Of a DNA stretch of 64,000 nt, positions 49,853 to 58,489 are shown one piece after another (within the stretch, counting starts at the first letter, position 1; every line of letters starts with the position of its first letter). This DNA is from an uncultured Marinicella sp. (GTDB lineage: Bacteria; Pseudomonadota; Gammaproteobacteria; Xanthomonadales; Marinicellaceae), in the NCBI GenBank assembly GCA_947502595.1, contig CANNAM010000012.1:44117-108116 (forward strand), read 5' to 3'. A program made the position numbers and the translations under genes. The notes under the pieces are model-generated. The model did no database searches. It saw only the letters and a program-made list of their open reading frames with translations, and was not told where the DNA came from.

Positions 49853-51841
49853 ATGAAAAATACTGTATATAAATGTTCATTGGTGGGTTTAATCACTTTT
49901 GTTGTTGGTTTATCCACTTTAACCAGCACTGTTGTCGATGCCAAGCGCATTAAGAAATCCAAGGCTGTCAAAGAAGGTCAGATCACCCCTGATCAGCTGT
50001 ATATTGTGGATTGTTTGTTGCCACCACAAATTCGGCAACTCGGTCAAAGCTTTACGTATATTCCACCACGTAAACCGGCCAAACTGACGGCCAAGGAATG
50101 TGCGCTCAGAGGTGGTGAATATGTGGCCTATGATGAATCAAATTTTGTTACAGTGGCTAAAGTATGGAAAAAACAGGCCGATGCAGGAGATGCCACTGCA
50201 CAAAACTACATGGGAGAGTTGTTTGAACGTGGGGTCAATGGCACCCCCGATTATGAATCAGCTGTCAGTTGGTACCAAAAAGCAGCCGATCAAGGCAATT
50301 CATCGGCCCAATTGAACTTGGGTAATTTGTATGAAAAAGGTTTGGGTGTGACTAAAGACTCGGTTAAAGCCATTAATTTATACCGGCAAGCCGCTGGTGT
50401 GACTGAAGCCAAACTTGAAATGGTCACCGAGCAAGAGCTGTTGGAGCGTCGTGACAAAGAAACACAACGCATCCATTTAGAACGTGAAGTTTCAACTTTG
50501 CGCAATGAGTTATCCAGTGTTAATAACAACTACCAAAAAACCCAAGAATACATCAAAACCGCCAACGCAGAACTCAAAAGATTACAAGCTGAGTTGCGTG
50601 ATAATCAACACAATACTGCAGTGCAGCAACAAATTGCTGCCTTAGAACAAAAAGTGCATGATTTGAGCTCGCAAAATGCACAAAGCAAGCAGTTGACGTC
50701 TGACTTAGTCAGAAAAATTGCCACAGACAGTGGTCAAGAGCTGGCAATGTTGGACGATGAATTTGGCATCAATGTAATCACCCCAGACATCCTGTTGACT
50801 CGAGGCATCAGAAGCATCCCAATAGCTAATAATGGGGCCAAGTCGATGTCCATTATGGGCAGTGTAAACCCGCCAGCTGAGGTGGCCGGTTTAACTTTGA
50901 ACAAACAAAACATCACTGATTTACTCACAGACACAGGTATATTCAGCGTTGATGTGGCGTTGATTGAAAACGATGACACGCCGGTGAGTATTGAAGCGGT
51001 CAATAAGGACGGCTCTAAATCGGTAGAGCAATTCGTTGTGGTCAGACATATTTTTGAGCAAATCAAACCAAGGTATTTAAGTGATTTATTCACCAAACGA
51101 TTTAAACAGGATTTGGGCGAATACCATGCCTTGGTCATAGGTAACAACCAGTACCAAGACCTAGAAAATCTGGGAACTGCCATCAATGACGCCCGAGACA
51201 TTGCTGCAGTTCTTAAGAATAATTACGGCTATAAAACCCAAGTGCTGTTAGATGCCACCCATTTAGAAATTGTGCAAGCCTTGGCTGATTATCAGGCCAA
51301 ACTGGGTAAATTAGATAACCTGGTGGTCTATTATGCCGGTCATGGTTTAATCGATGAGCGCCAGGATGGATTCTGGATTCCAACCGACGCTAAACTTGAT
51401 GATAAAAGCACTTGGATACCGAATAAGGTCATCAGTGAGTTCATGTCCAGTATGAATGCCAAGCACGTTATGGTGATTGCTGATTCTTGTTATTCAGGCA
51501 CCATGTCTGGTTCAGCCATCAGGCCATTCCCTGAAGATGTGGCTGAGAACGACATCTTGTTTACCTCGCGAGTCAAAGCCAGAACAGTGCTGACTTCAGG
51601 AGGTTTACAGCCTGTGTTAGACAGTGGTGGTGATGGTCACTCTATTTTCGCATCAGCACTGTTAGATGTGTTGAAAGAGAACGATGGCGTGATGGAAGGC
51701 TATCGCTTATTCAAAGCACTGGAACAACAAGTTAAACTCAGATCGAAACTATCAGGCATCCAACAAATCCCTGAATACACTGCAGTAAAACATGCCGGCC
51801 ACGAAGGCAGCGAATTTTACTTTTTACCCAGCAGTATTTAA
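49853..51841 (+). CDS. exported SEL1-repeat, coiled-coil, caspase-fold (C14) protein
   Basis: 662 residues from ATG 49853, which has CAGG seven bases upstream. A signal peptide or anchor (residues 1-33) is followed by SEL1/TPR-like repeats at about 95-185 (AGDATAQNYMGELFERGV, GNSSAQLNLGNLYEKGLG). A coiled coil occupies about 190-280. The C-terminal domain is a metacaspase-like peptidase with His497 (VVYYAGHGLID) and Cys546 (IADSCYSGTM). Both catalytic residues are intact. Bacterial caspase homologues cleave after basic residues in varied regulatory roles; this one should act in the periplasm. Its gene is coupled to the autotransporter, making the passenger or barrel linker a natural candidate substrate (inference). 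Confidence 0.88.
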   Translation: MKNTVYKCSLVGLITFVVGLSTLTSTVVDAKRIKKSKAVKEGQITPDQLYIVDCLLPPQIRQLGQSFTYIPPRKPAKLTAKECALRGGEYVAYDESNFVTVAKVWKKQADAGDATAQNYMGELFERGVNGTPDYESAVSWYQKAADQGNSSAQLNLGNLYEKGLGVTKDSVKAINLYRQAAGVTEAKLEMVTEQELLERRDKETQRIHLEREVSTLRNELSSVNNNYQKTQEYIKTANAELKRLQAELRDNQHNTAVQQQIAALEQKVHDLSSQNAQSKQLTSDLVRKIATDSGQELAMLDDEFGINVITPDILLTRGIRSIPIANNGAKSMSIMGSVNPPAEVAGLTLNKQNITDLLTDTGIFSVDVALIENDDTPVSIEAVNKDGSKSVEQFVVVRHIFEQIKPRYLSDLFTKRFKQDLGEYHALVIGNNQYQDLENLGTAINDARDIAAVLKNNYGYKTQVLLDATHLEIVQALADYQAKLGKLDNLVVYYAGHGLIDERQDGFWIPTDAKLDDKSTWIPNKVISEFMSSMNAKHVMVIADSCYSGTMSGSAIRPFPEDVAENDILFTSRVKARTVLTSGGLQPVLDSGGDGHSIFASALLDVLKENDGVMEGYRLFKALEQQVKLRSKLSGIQQIPEYTAVKHAGHEGSEFYFLPSSI

Positions 51842-52469
51842 TAGGTGAAATCTAACTGATTGCGAAATGAGATAAATCAGTCAGATTAAAAAGCCTCAAG
51901 CTAATGAAATTATTGTCACTTTAGCCACTCCTAGACTGGATGTTTGCAAACTAAAAGAGCGGTTCAGGGTTGTCGGCTTCAGCCGACCTATAAAACCGTG
52001 GTTTTATAAAAAAGTAGACTGAAACCAACAAACCTAAAGGTCTAGTCATACGTTGAATATTTGCCTTTAATATCAGAATCTTAAGTGTATATTGCTGTTA
52101 GTTAAACGCAATCTGGCCCCGACTCGAATTCCAAAGATGTGTACAGACTCAGAGAAAACCCCTAAGCCAATCAAGCCAAAAGCCAGAATGTTTCTTATAT
52201 TCAGTTAAGCCAGAATTTTGACGTTTTTAAAAATATACCCAAAGTATTTTAAAGTCATGCCATTACAAGTGAAAAGAAAGTGATTCATACAAGTGCTTTT
52301 TACAGTTAAATGATATGTGCAATAGTGAATATTTTATAAAGTACGAATATTTATTATAAATATGACCGGTTTCACACCTATAAGTATTTAATTGGTCTAT
52401 CATGTAGCCCTTATCAGCATACCAATAGATATGCTGAGATTGTTGAGTATTAAATTTAAAGGAGTGAAA
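51842..52469. other. non-coding stretch between two exported-protein operons
   Basis: No credible ORF. It holds the two adjacent palindromes at 51972-52008, and an A+T-rich palindrome ATATTTA-TTA-TAAATAT about 110 bases before the metalloprotease start, which may be part of a promoter or operator. The upstream half could be the 3' untranslated region of the caspase transcript. Confidence 0.5.
51972..52008. repeat. two adjacent palindromes, REP-like
   Basis: GTCGGCT-TC-AGCCGAC (51972-51987) is followed at once by TATAAAACC-GT-GGTTTTATA (51989-52008). Both stems are perfect. There is no T tract on the plus strand. A paired-hairpin layout resembles REP elements or a 3'-end stabiliser for the upstream operon. 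Confidence 0.5.
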
Positions 52470-54107
52470 ATGAAATATTTGTATTTTATAGTAGTTTCTG
52501 CGATGGTGATTTTGAGTACACCATCTGACAGCCAAATGAACGAACATCGAGGGACTGGTATTGTAGAGTTTCAGAATAATCGATTAAGTGAGACATATAT
52601 TGTTGAATTAGAAAATGAGTACTACGGAGCGGTGTTAGATGCCATTCCGGTTCAGTTTAATACCGATGTATTCAACAGGGTGGCTCTGAAACACGGTGAT
52701 TATTACCGAGTAGATAAAGGCAGCTTAAGTGGCCAAGAAGTTACACTACCTATGCCAAATGGTGGAAAAGCCTTGACTCTAGTAGTTACTGCTGCCCAAA
52801 ATTTAATCCCAAAGTCCAATGTAGTTACCTACAGTGGCCATGTCAAAGGTGATACACATGCACGTTTTGTGTTCGCTGTCGATGGTGAAAAAATTCATGG
52901 TCAGCTGAGTTACCAAGGCTTGGCTTATAAACTCCACGAAGCCGGCAAGCACCAACCCATTCAAGTGATGTCAGTTATTTCACCTCAATTAATGCCACGT
53001 GATTCAGAAGAAGATGTCAGTTCAGGCAGAAAAAAAACCAATGAATCACCCTACAGATCATCGGGAGCAGGCGGTAATGTCAGGGTATTGTTCCTGTATG
53101 CCAGTAATGTGACCAACCCAGCAGCCAAGATATCGACCTTGGTCAGCGACCACAATGAAATCATGGCTTTAAGCGGTGTGGACAACAACCGTTATATCTC
53201 GGTGGCAGACACACAACTGGTTAATTCCACATTCAGCACTTCAAATAATTGTAAAGGTGATATTATTGATAACATGGAAGGTAATGACAATGAATTTACA
53301 GGGCTTAATAATCAAATGCAAACAGCTCGTGCCGACTACGCTTATCTGATAGTTAATGGTCCTGCTGGCCATCCTTCATGTGGTTTTTCAAGTCTGCCTA
53401 ACCTTGTTGGTCACATAGGTGGTCAAGTAGCAGACCAGCTTAACAGTTTAGAGCCTTATGGCATGGTGGCAGATAATTACTTAGGGTATGCGGCCGACCA
53501 CACGGGTGTGCACGAAATGGGTCATCTACTGGGCGGTTATCACCCAGGTCAAGGAGAGCCTAATGAAACCAATGAAGGTGTTTTATATGATAACCCCACT
53601 AATAAATGGCAATCTATCATGGGATCATATCAAGGTTTAGAGGGTGATTGTAATTTTGTGAGTCCTACCAATGATGATTGCCTGAGAATCCCCAGGTTCT
53701 CTAACCCAAACAGAACTTATTGGGTCACTGGTGATCCTTTGGGTGTTGTTGGCGTCAGTGACATGACCAGTTATTTAGACTACAGTGTACCAGTGGCTGG
53801 TAATTTTGAACCCAACCCATTCCCACAACCACCTGCACCGACTGGTCTGAATGTGGTCTCCAGTCAATGTTATGGTATTAATGGTGTTAGTTGGAGCAGC
53901 GTGTCATCTGCAAACCACTACCGTTTATATCGCTCAAACAATGCTAATTTTTATCAACCTGAATTGGTTTACAGTGGTGGCTCTACCAGTACTATAATAA
54001 ATGTGACATCTGGTACAGCGTATCTAAGGGTCAGGGCTTGTAACGATGCGGGTTGTGATGTTTACAGCAGCCAACAGTCAGCCAGTCGCGTTAACTATTG
54101 TTTGTAA
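52470..54107 (+). CDS. exported metzincin (reprolysin-like M12) metalloprotease
   Basis: 545 residues from ATG 52470, with AAAGGAG five bases upstream. A signal peptide (about 1-22) is followed by a propeptide-like region of about 170 residues. The protease domain has the extended zinc motif HEMGHLLGGYH (H348, E349, H352, H358) and a Met-turn in QSIMGSY. A C-terminal FN3-like domain starts near residue 455 (PAPTGLNVVSSQCYGINGVS). Such enzymes are secreted endopeptidases. First gene of an apparent four-gene operon with the tandem module proteins. Confidence 0.9.
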   Translation: MKYLYFIVVSAMVILSTPSDSQMNEHRGTGIVEFQNNRLSETYIVELENEYYGAVLDAIPVQFNTDVFNRVALKHGDYYRVDKGSLSGQEVTLPMPNGGKALTLVVTAAQNLIPKSNVVTYSGHVKGDTHARFVFAVDGEKIHGQLSYQGLAYKLHEAGKHQPIQVMSVISPQLMPRDSEEDVSSGRKKTNESPYRSSGAGGNVRVLFLYASNVTNPAAKISTLVSDHNEIMALSGVDNNRYISVADTQLVNSTFSTSNNCKGDIIDNMEGNDNEFTGLNNQMQTARADYAYLIVNGPAGHPSCGFSSLPNLVGHIGGQVADQLNSLEPYGMVADNYLGYAADHTGVHEMGHLLGGYHPGQGEPNETNEGVLYDNPTNKWQSIMGSYQGLEGDCNFVSPTNDDCLRIPRFSNPNRTYWVTGDPLGVVGVSDMTSYLDYSVPVAGNFEPNPFPQPPAPTGLNVVSSQCYGINGVSWSSVSSANHYRLYRSNNANFYQPELVYSGGSTSTIINVTSGTAYLRVRACNDAGCDVYSSQQSASRVNYCL

Positions 54108-54117
54108 GGAGTTTAAG

Positions 54118-55035
54118 ATGATTAAAGTAATAATGTTCAGTATTTTAGGGTTTTTAAGTTTTACGTTAAAGGCCCAAACCGGACCAGTCATCACATGTAA
54201 TGACTGTGAAGGTTTAACCGAAAAATCCATTCCTTATGCAGGCAGCTGGTATAACCCACAACAGTCAGGCAGCGGTTATCTGTTTGATATTCAGAATGGT
54301 TTTCTACTCGGCTATTATTTTGGTTATGATGATGAAGGCACGCCGATTTGGCGGACTTTTCAGAACCCTTTGCTTGAGTCCGATGAGCCTGGCGTCCAAT
54401 GGCAAATGACTGCTGATTTTATTAAATACACCAACGGCAACCCCAGAAATGGCGCTTTTCAGCCACCGGACGCTGAATATGAAGCGTCGAACATAACCGT
54501 TAAGTTTCGTTTTAAGCATTATGCCGAAGTGAGCATCGATGGCGGTGAACCGCAGAACATCGTGCCTTTGAATTTTGGAGTGGCATCCAGTCTAGATTTT
54601 CCTGAGTCAGATCAATTATTTCCAAACCTGGAAGGTGTGTGGACTTTTGTTTTGACTTTTAAAGATAAACCTTTTTACGAGCGGCTATTTGCCTATTCAG
54701 GGTATGAATTTTATATGACACCAAAGGTTGATAGGGTTGACGATGATGGAACTAAAAGAATCAGTTATTCATTTTTACACTCATCTACATTGCCAGAAGA
54801 AACACGTTTTGGAAATTTAAGTTGTAAAAACCCCGTCAATGAGATTTCTGGAGTGCGAGAAGTGATCTGTGACATCAGCAACCAACCATTTGTTGGTGAC
54901 CGCATGAAAGTTGCACCAGGCGACATCGGCACTAATTATATATTCGGTCAAAATGAGAGCGGCGATACTTTTGAGGCATTTCGTTATAACTACTTGCCCG
55001 ATTATGGGTTTGACAGAGAGCCGGAAGATCAATAA
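54118..55035 (+). CDS. exported CxDCEG/SWYNP-module protein, tandem copy 1
   Basis: 305 residues from ATG 54118 with AAGGAG upstream. A signal peptide (about 1-20) is followed by CxxC motif ITCNDCEG (C27, C30). The SWYNPQQSGSGYLF module is at about 41-85, and a longer C-terminal domain ends with APGDIGTNYIFGQNESGDTF. The module is the same type as those at the end of the M14 peptidase (5.5-8.2 kb). Function unknown; it may bind a ligand or assist the co-encoded protease. The next gene starts immediately after the stop (TAAATG). Confidence 0.85.
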   Translation: MIKVIMFSILGFLSFTLKAQTGPVITCNDCEGLTEKSIPYAGSWYNPQQSGSGYLFDIQNGFLLGYYFGYDDEGTPIWRTFQNPLLESDEPGVQWQMTADFIKYTNGNPRNGAFQPPDAEYEASNITVKFRFKHYAEVSIDGGEPQNIVPLNFGVASSLDFPESDQLFPNLEGVWTFVLTFKDKPFYERLFAYSGYEFYMTPKVDRVDDDGTKRISYSFLHSSTLPEETRFGNLSCKNPVNEISGVREVICDISNQPFVGDRMKVAPGDIGTNYIFGQNESGDTFEAFRYNYLPDYGFDREPEDQ

Positions 55036-55953
55036 ATGGTTAAATATTTTCTGTTTGCATTAAGTTTAATGGTTTCAAGTTCATCATTGGCACAACAAGG
55101 CCCAGTGATCACTTGTGTTGATTGCGAGGGTTTAACTGAGAAATCAGTACCATATTCTGGCAGTTGGTATAACCCGCAGCAATCTGGCAGCGGTTATCTG
55201 TTCGATATTCAGAATGGTTTTCTACTCGGCTATTATTTTGGTTATGATGATGAGGGCACACCGATTTGGCGGACTTTTCAAAATCCGTTGCTTGAGTCCG
55301 ATGAGCCCGGCGTCCAGTGGCAAGTGAGTGCTGATTTTATTAAGTACACCAACGGCAACCCCAGAAACGGTGCTTTTCAGCCACCCGATGCTGAGTTTGA
55401 AGCATCGAACATCACCGTTAAGTTTCGTTATAAACATTATGCCGAAGTTACTGTCGATGGTGGTGAACCGCAAAACATCGTGCCCTTAAATTTCGGGGTT
55501 AATTCAAGTCAGGATTTTCCTGAATCGGAGCAGTTATTTCCAGATTTAGAAGGCATGTGGAGCTTTGTGTTGACCTTTAAAGACAAACCGTTTTATGAGC
55601 GCCTATTTGCTTATAATGGTCATGACATTTACATGACTCCTAGAGTTAATAAAGTTGAAGAAGATGGAACCAAATCAATAAGTCATAGATTTTTGCACTC
55701 ATCAAACCTTCCAGAGGAAGTACCTATAGGAAGCATAAGATGTTCAAACCCAATTAATGAATTAACTTCAGAAAGAGAGGTTGAGTGTCATATAAGCAAT
55801 CAACCATTTATTTTGGATCGTATGGTGGTCGCGCCGGGAGATATTGGCCCTGACTATATATTTGGTCAGAATGAAAGCGGTGATACTTTTGAAGCTTTTC
55901 GTTACAATTACTTGCGTGACTTTGGTCATGAACCACAACCAGAAGAAGAATAA
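55036..55953 (+). CDS. exported CxDCEG/SWYNP-module protein, tandem copy 2
   Basis: 305 residues, same architecture and length as copy 1: signal peptide, ITCVDCEG, SWYNPQQSGSG module, long C-terminal domain. The first 115 residues or so are nearly identical to copy 1, including blocks of identical bases around 55200-55260. The last 130 residues have diverged, pointing to duplication with later conversion of the 5' half. Stop and next start again form TAAATG. Confidence 0.85.
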   Translation: MVKYFLFALSLMVSSSSLAQQGPVITCVDCEGLTEKSVPYSGSWYNPQQSGSGYLFDIQNGFLLGYYFGYDDEGTPIWRTFQNPLLESDEPGVQWQVSADFIKYTNGNPRNGAFQPPDAEFEASNITVKFRYKHYAEVTVDGGEPQNIVPLNFGVNSSQDFPESEQLFPDLEGMWSFVLTFKDKPFYERLFAYNGHDIYMTPRVNKVEEDGTKSISHRFLHSSNLPEEVPIGSIRCSNPINELTSEREVECHISNQPFILDRMVVAPGDIGPDYIFGQNESGDTFEAFRYNYLRDFGHEPQPEEE

Positions 55954-56202
55954 ATGCTTAGAGTATTCATATTCAGTTTAACACTGATTTTCAGTTACAC
56001 AGTAAAGGCCCAAACTGGGCCAGTCATCACTTGTGTTGATTGTGAGGGCTTAACCGAGAAATCAATGCCTTATGCAGGCAGTTGGTATAACCCGCAGCAA
56101 TCTGGCAGCGGTTATCTGTTTGATATTCAGAATGGTTTTCTGTTAGGCAATAATTTTGGCTATTATTTTGGTTATGACAGTAAGTCTGTAGATGTGAAGT
56201 AA
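55954..56202 (+). pseudogene. truncated third copy of the SWYNP-module protein
   Basis: 82 residues: signal peptide, ITCVDCEG and the start of the SWYNP module as in copies 1 and 2. The sequence then changes at GFLLGNNFGYYFGYD and ends SKSVDVK with a stop, so about 220 residues are missing. A short insertion (NNFG before YYFGYD) looks like a local duplication. Upstream bases alternate between matching copy 1 and copy 2. It may be a dead remnant, but a short exported peptide could still be made, since promoter, start and signal peptide are intact. Confidence 0.75.
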
Positions 56203-56224
56203 AAAAACCAATAACTTTGGCATT

Positions 56225-56252
56225 AAAAAAGGCGAGATGATCTCGCCTTTTT
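56225..56252. terminator. strong bidirectional intrinsic terminator
   Basis: AAAAAGGCGAGA (56226-56237) and its exact complement (56241-56252) flank a TGA loop, with T runs on both strands. It ends the metalloprotease/module operon and the convergent M13 peptidase gene. Confidence 0.9.
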
Positions 56253-56272
56253 AAATCATTATCTGGTATTAC

Positions 56273-58309
56273 TTACCAAATTTTAACGCGTTCTTCAGGT
56301 GGTAAGTACATACCGTCGCCTGGCTTCACGTTAAACGCTTCGTAGAACTCAGGTAGATTTCTTAATATACCGTTGGTACGAAACTCTGAGGGTGAGTGTG
56401 GATCAGTATCAATCCGTCTTAACAGCTCTTCATCACGGTATTTACGCATCCAAACCTGTGCCCAACCCATGAAAAAACGTTGTTCAGGGGTGTAACCATC
56501 AATCACTCGATTGTCAGTGTAATTGGCTTTGAATGCTTTGTAAGCAATGGCCAAACCACTGAGGTCTCCGATGTTTTCGCCTTGGGTAAATTCACCTTTG
56601 ACATGCGTACCATCAACCACGGTGAAGGCATCGTATTGTTTAACCAGTTTATCAGTCAAGACTTCAAAGTTTTTACGGTCTTCTTCAGTCCACCAGTTTT
56701 TCAAGTTGCCATCGCCGTCGTATTTAGAGCCCTGGTCATCGAACCCATGACCCATTTCGTGTCCAATGACAGCACCAATGCCACCGTAGTTCACAGCTTC
56801 ATCGGCCACCAAGTTGAAAAATGGTGGTTGTAAAATTGCGGCAGGAAAAACGATTTCGTTTTTAGTTGGGTTGTAGTACGCGTTAACCCTTTGTGGGTTC
56901 ATGCCCCATTCATTGCGGTCAATTGGTTGACCCAATTTGCTGCGGTTCCTGTGGGTGAAAAAGCGGGTGGCTTCTTTCAGGTTACTCAGTAAATCTTGGC
57001 CTTGAATATCAAGTTCACTGTAATCGCGCCAGACATCAGGGTAACCAATTTTTGGATCAAATTTAGCCAGTTTGTCTAAGGCTTTGAGTTTGGTTTCTGC
57101 GCCCATCCAGTCCAGATTTTTGATGCTGTCTCCGTAGGCATCACGCAAGTTTTCAATCATACCAACCATGCGTGTTTTGGCTTCAGGCGGGAAGTGTTTT
57201 TTAACATACACCTTGCCTACCAATTCACCGGTTAAGCCATTAACAAAGTCTACGCCTCTTTTCCATCGCGGTTCTTGTTCAGTGGTCCCGGTGAGTACTG
57301 TGCCATAAAAGTTGAAGTTTTCTTGTTCAAATTCAGCACTGAGGTAATTGGCAGAATTGGTTAACAGGTGCCATTTATAGTAATTTTTCCAATCTGCAAT
57401 TGAATACTTGGCCAGTACTTGATTCAGGGTGTCTAAGTAGCTGGGTTGGGTCACAACCAATTGTGTGGGTTGGTCAATCATGCTGTGGGTTAACCACTGG
57501 TCCCAGTTGACGTTGGGTACTTTGGCAGTGAACTCAGCAAAAGTCATCTTATTGTAAGTTTTCTCAGAGTTCCTGTTTTGAATCGGGGTCCATTGACCTG
57601 CTGCCAAATCTTTTTCAATGGCGTAAATGCTTTGCATGGCAGCTTCAGGTGCAGCCACTCCAGCCAAATTCAACATGTTAGTGATGTGCTGCTGGTATTT
57701 ATTGATGATGCTCAGTGAGTTTTCGTCTGTTTTGAAGTAATAATCACGGTTGGGTAGACCCAAGCCACTTTGACCCACATAAACAATGTGCTCATCAGAC
57801 TTTCTTTTATCAATGTAAACATACATCGACAACGGTGCCGAAGCATAGATGTCGGCATAACCCATGTATTCACTGAGTTGGTCTTGGTTGCTGATTGCAT
57901 CGATGCGAACAAACTCATCCTTAAGCGGCGCTAAACCGGCTGCATTTATGCTTGCTGTGTCCATGTAACCGCGGTATATGTCGGCAATTTTTTGCTCTGA
58001 GCTGCCTTGCTCATTGTCCATGGCTGAAACTTCTTCAATGATGGTTTTTACCCGTTCTCGACTGATCTCACCCAGTTGTGTGAAAGCGCCGTAGTTTGAT
58101 TTGTCAGCAGGTAATTCAAATTCATTCAGCCATTTACCGTTGAGGTGGCGGTAAAAATCATCTTGTGGGCGGACACTGGTGTCCATGTTTTGCGTGTTGA
58201 TGCCTGAACTGACTGCTGCAACTGGTGGAGCGGTTTGCTGTTTGACTTGGTCTTGCTGGCAAGCCATTAAGCCCAATGACAGGCCGGTGATTAATAAGGT
58301 TTTCTTCAT
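56273..58309 (-). CDS. M13-family metallopeptidase lipoprotein (PepO/neprilysin-like)
   Basis: 678 residues from ATG 58309 (AGAGGA upstream). Lipobox LMAC near residue 16 makes it a lipoprotein. It has the zinc motif GHEMGHGFDDQG (H517, E518, H521), the downstream GENIGDLSGL Glu/Asp block and a conserved C-terminal region (MYLPPEERVKIW). M13 enzymes cut oligopeptides; anchoring suggests peptide turnover in the periplasm or at the surface. Monocistronic, convergent with the module-protein operon. Confidence 0.92.
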   Translation of the reverse strand: MKKTLLITGLSLGLMACQQDQVKQQTAPPVAAVSSGINTQNMDTSVRPQDDFYRHLNGKWLNEFELPADKSNYGAFTQLGEISRERVKTIIEEVSAMDNEQGSSEQKIADIYRGYMDTASINAAGLAPLKDEFVRIDAISNQDQLSEYMGYADIYASAPLSMYVYIDKRKSDEHIVYVGQSGLGLPNRDYYFKTDENSLSIINKYQQHITNMLNLAGVAAPEAAMQSIYAIEKDLAAGQWTPIQNRNSEKTYNKMTFAEFTAKVPNVNWDQWLTHSMIDQPTQLVVTQPSYLDTLNQVLAKYSIADWKNYYKWHLLTNSANYLSAEFEQENFNFYGTVLTGTTEQEPRWKRGVDFVNGLTGELVGKVYVKKHFPPEAKTRMVGMIENLRDAYGDSIKNLDWMGAETKLKALDKLAKFDPKIGYPDVWRDYSELDIQGQDLLSNLKEATRFFTHRNRSKLGQPIDRNEWGMNPQRVNAYYNPTKNEIVFPAAILQPPFFNLVADEAVNYGGIGAVIGHEMGHGFDDQGSKYDGDGNLKNWWTEEDRKNFEVLTDKLVKQYDAFTVVDGTHVKGEFTQGENIGDLSGLAIAYKAFKANYTDNRVIDGYTPEQRFFMGWAQVWMRKYRDEELLRRIDTDPHSPSEFRTNGILRNLPEFYEAFNVKPGDGMYLPPEERVKIW

Positions 58310-58489
58310 GTGTCCTCTTGAATGATGATAAAACCGTATCATTTTAGAGAGCATGCGGTAAGATTAAATGTGTCTATGGTCACTATTTTGAGCCTTTACT
58401 TAAGGCTTAACAGGCTGTATTAAAGTGGTTCTGTTTAGGCAATCGCTGGGTACCTTCCTTGGTCCCCAGTTATATTGGTATTTAGATGG

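Noticed and set aside
58446..58469. Hairpin CTGGG...CCCAG after the DUF349 gene as terminator
   Set aside because: Stem has interior mismatches and no T tract on the relevant strand; too weak to list.
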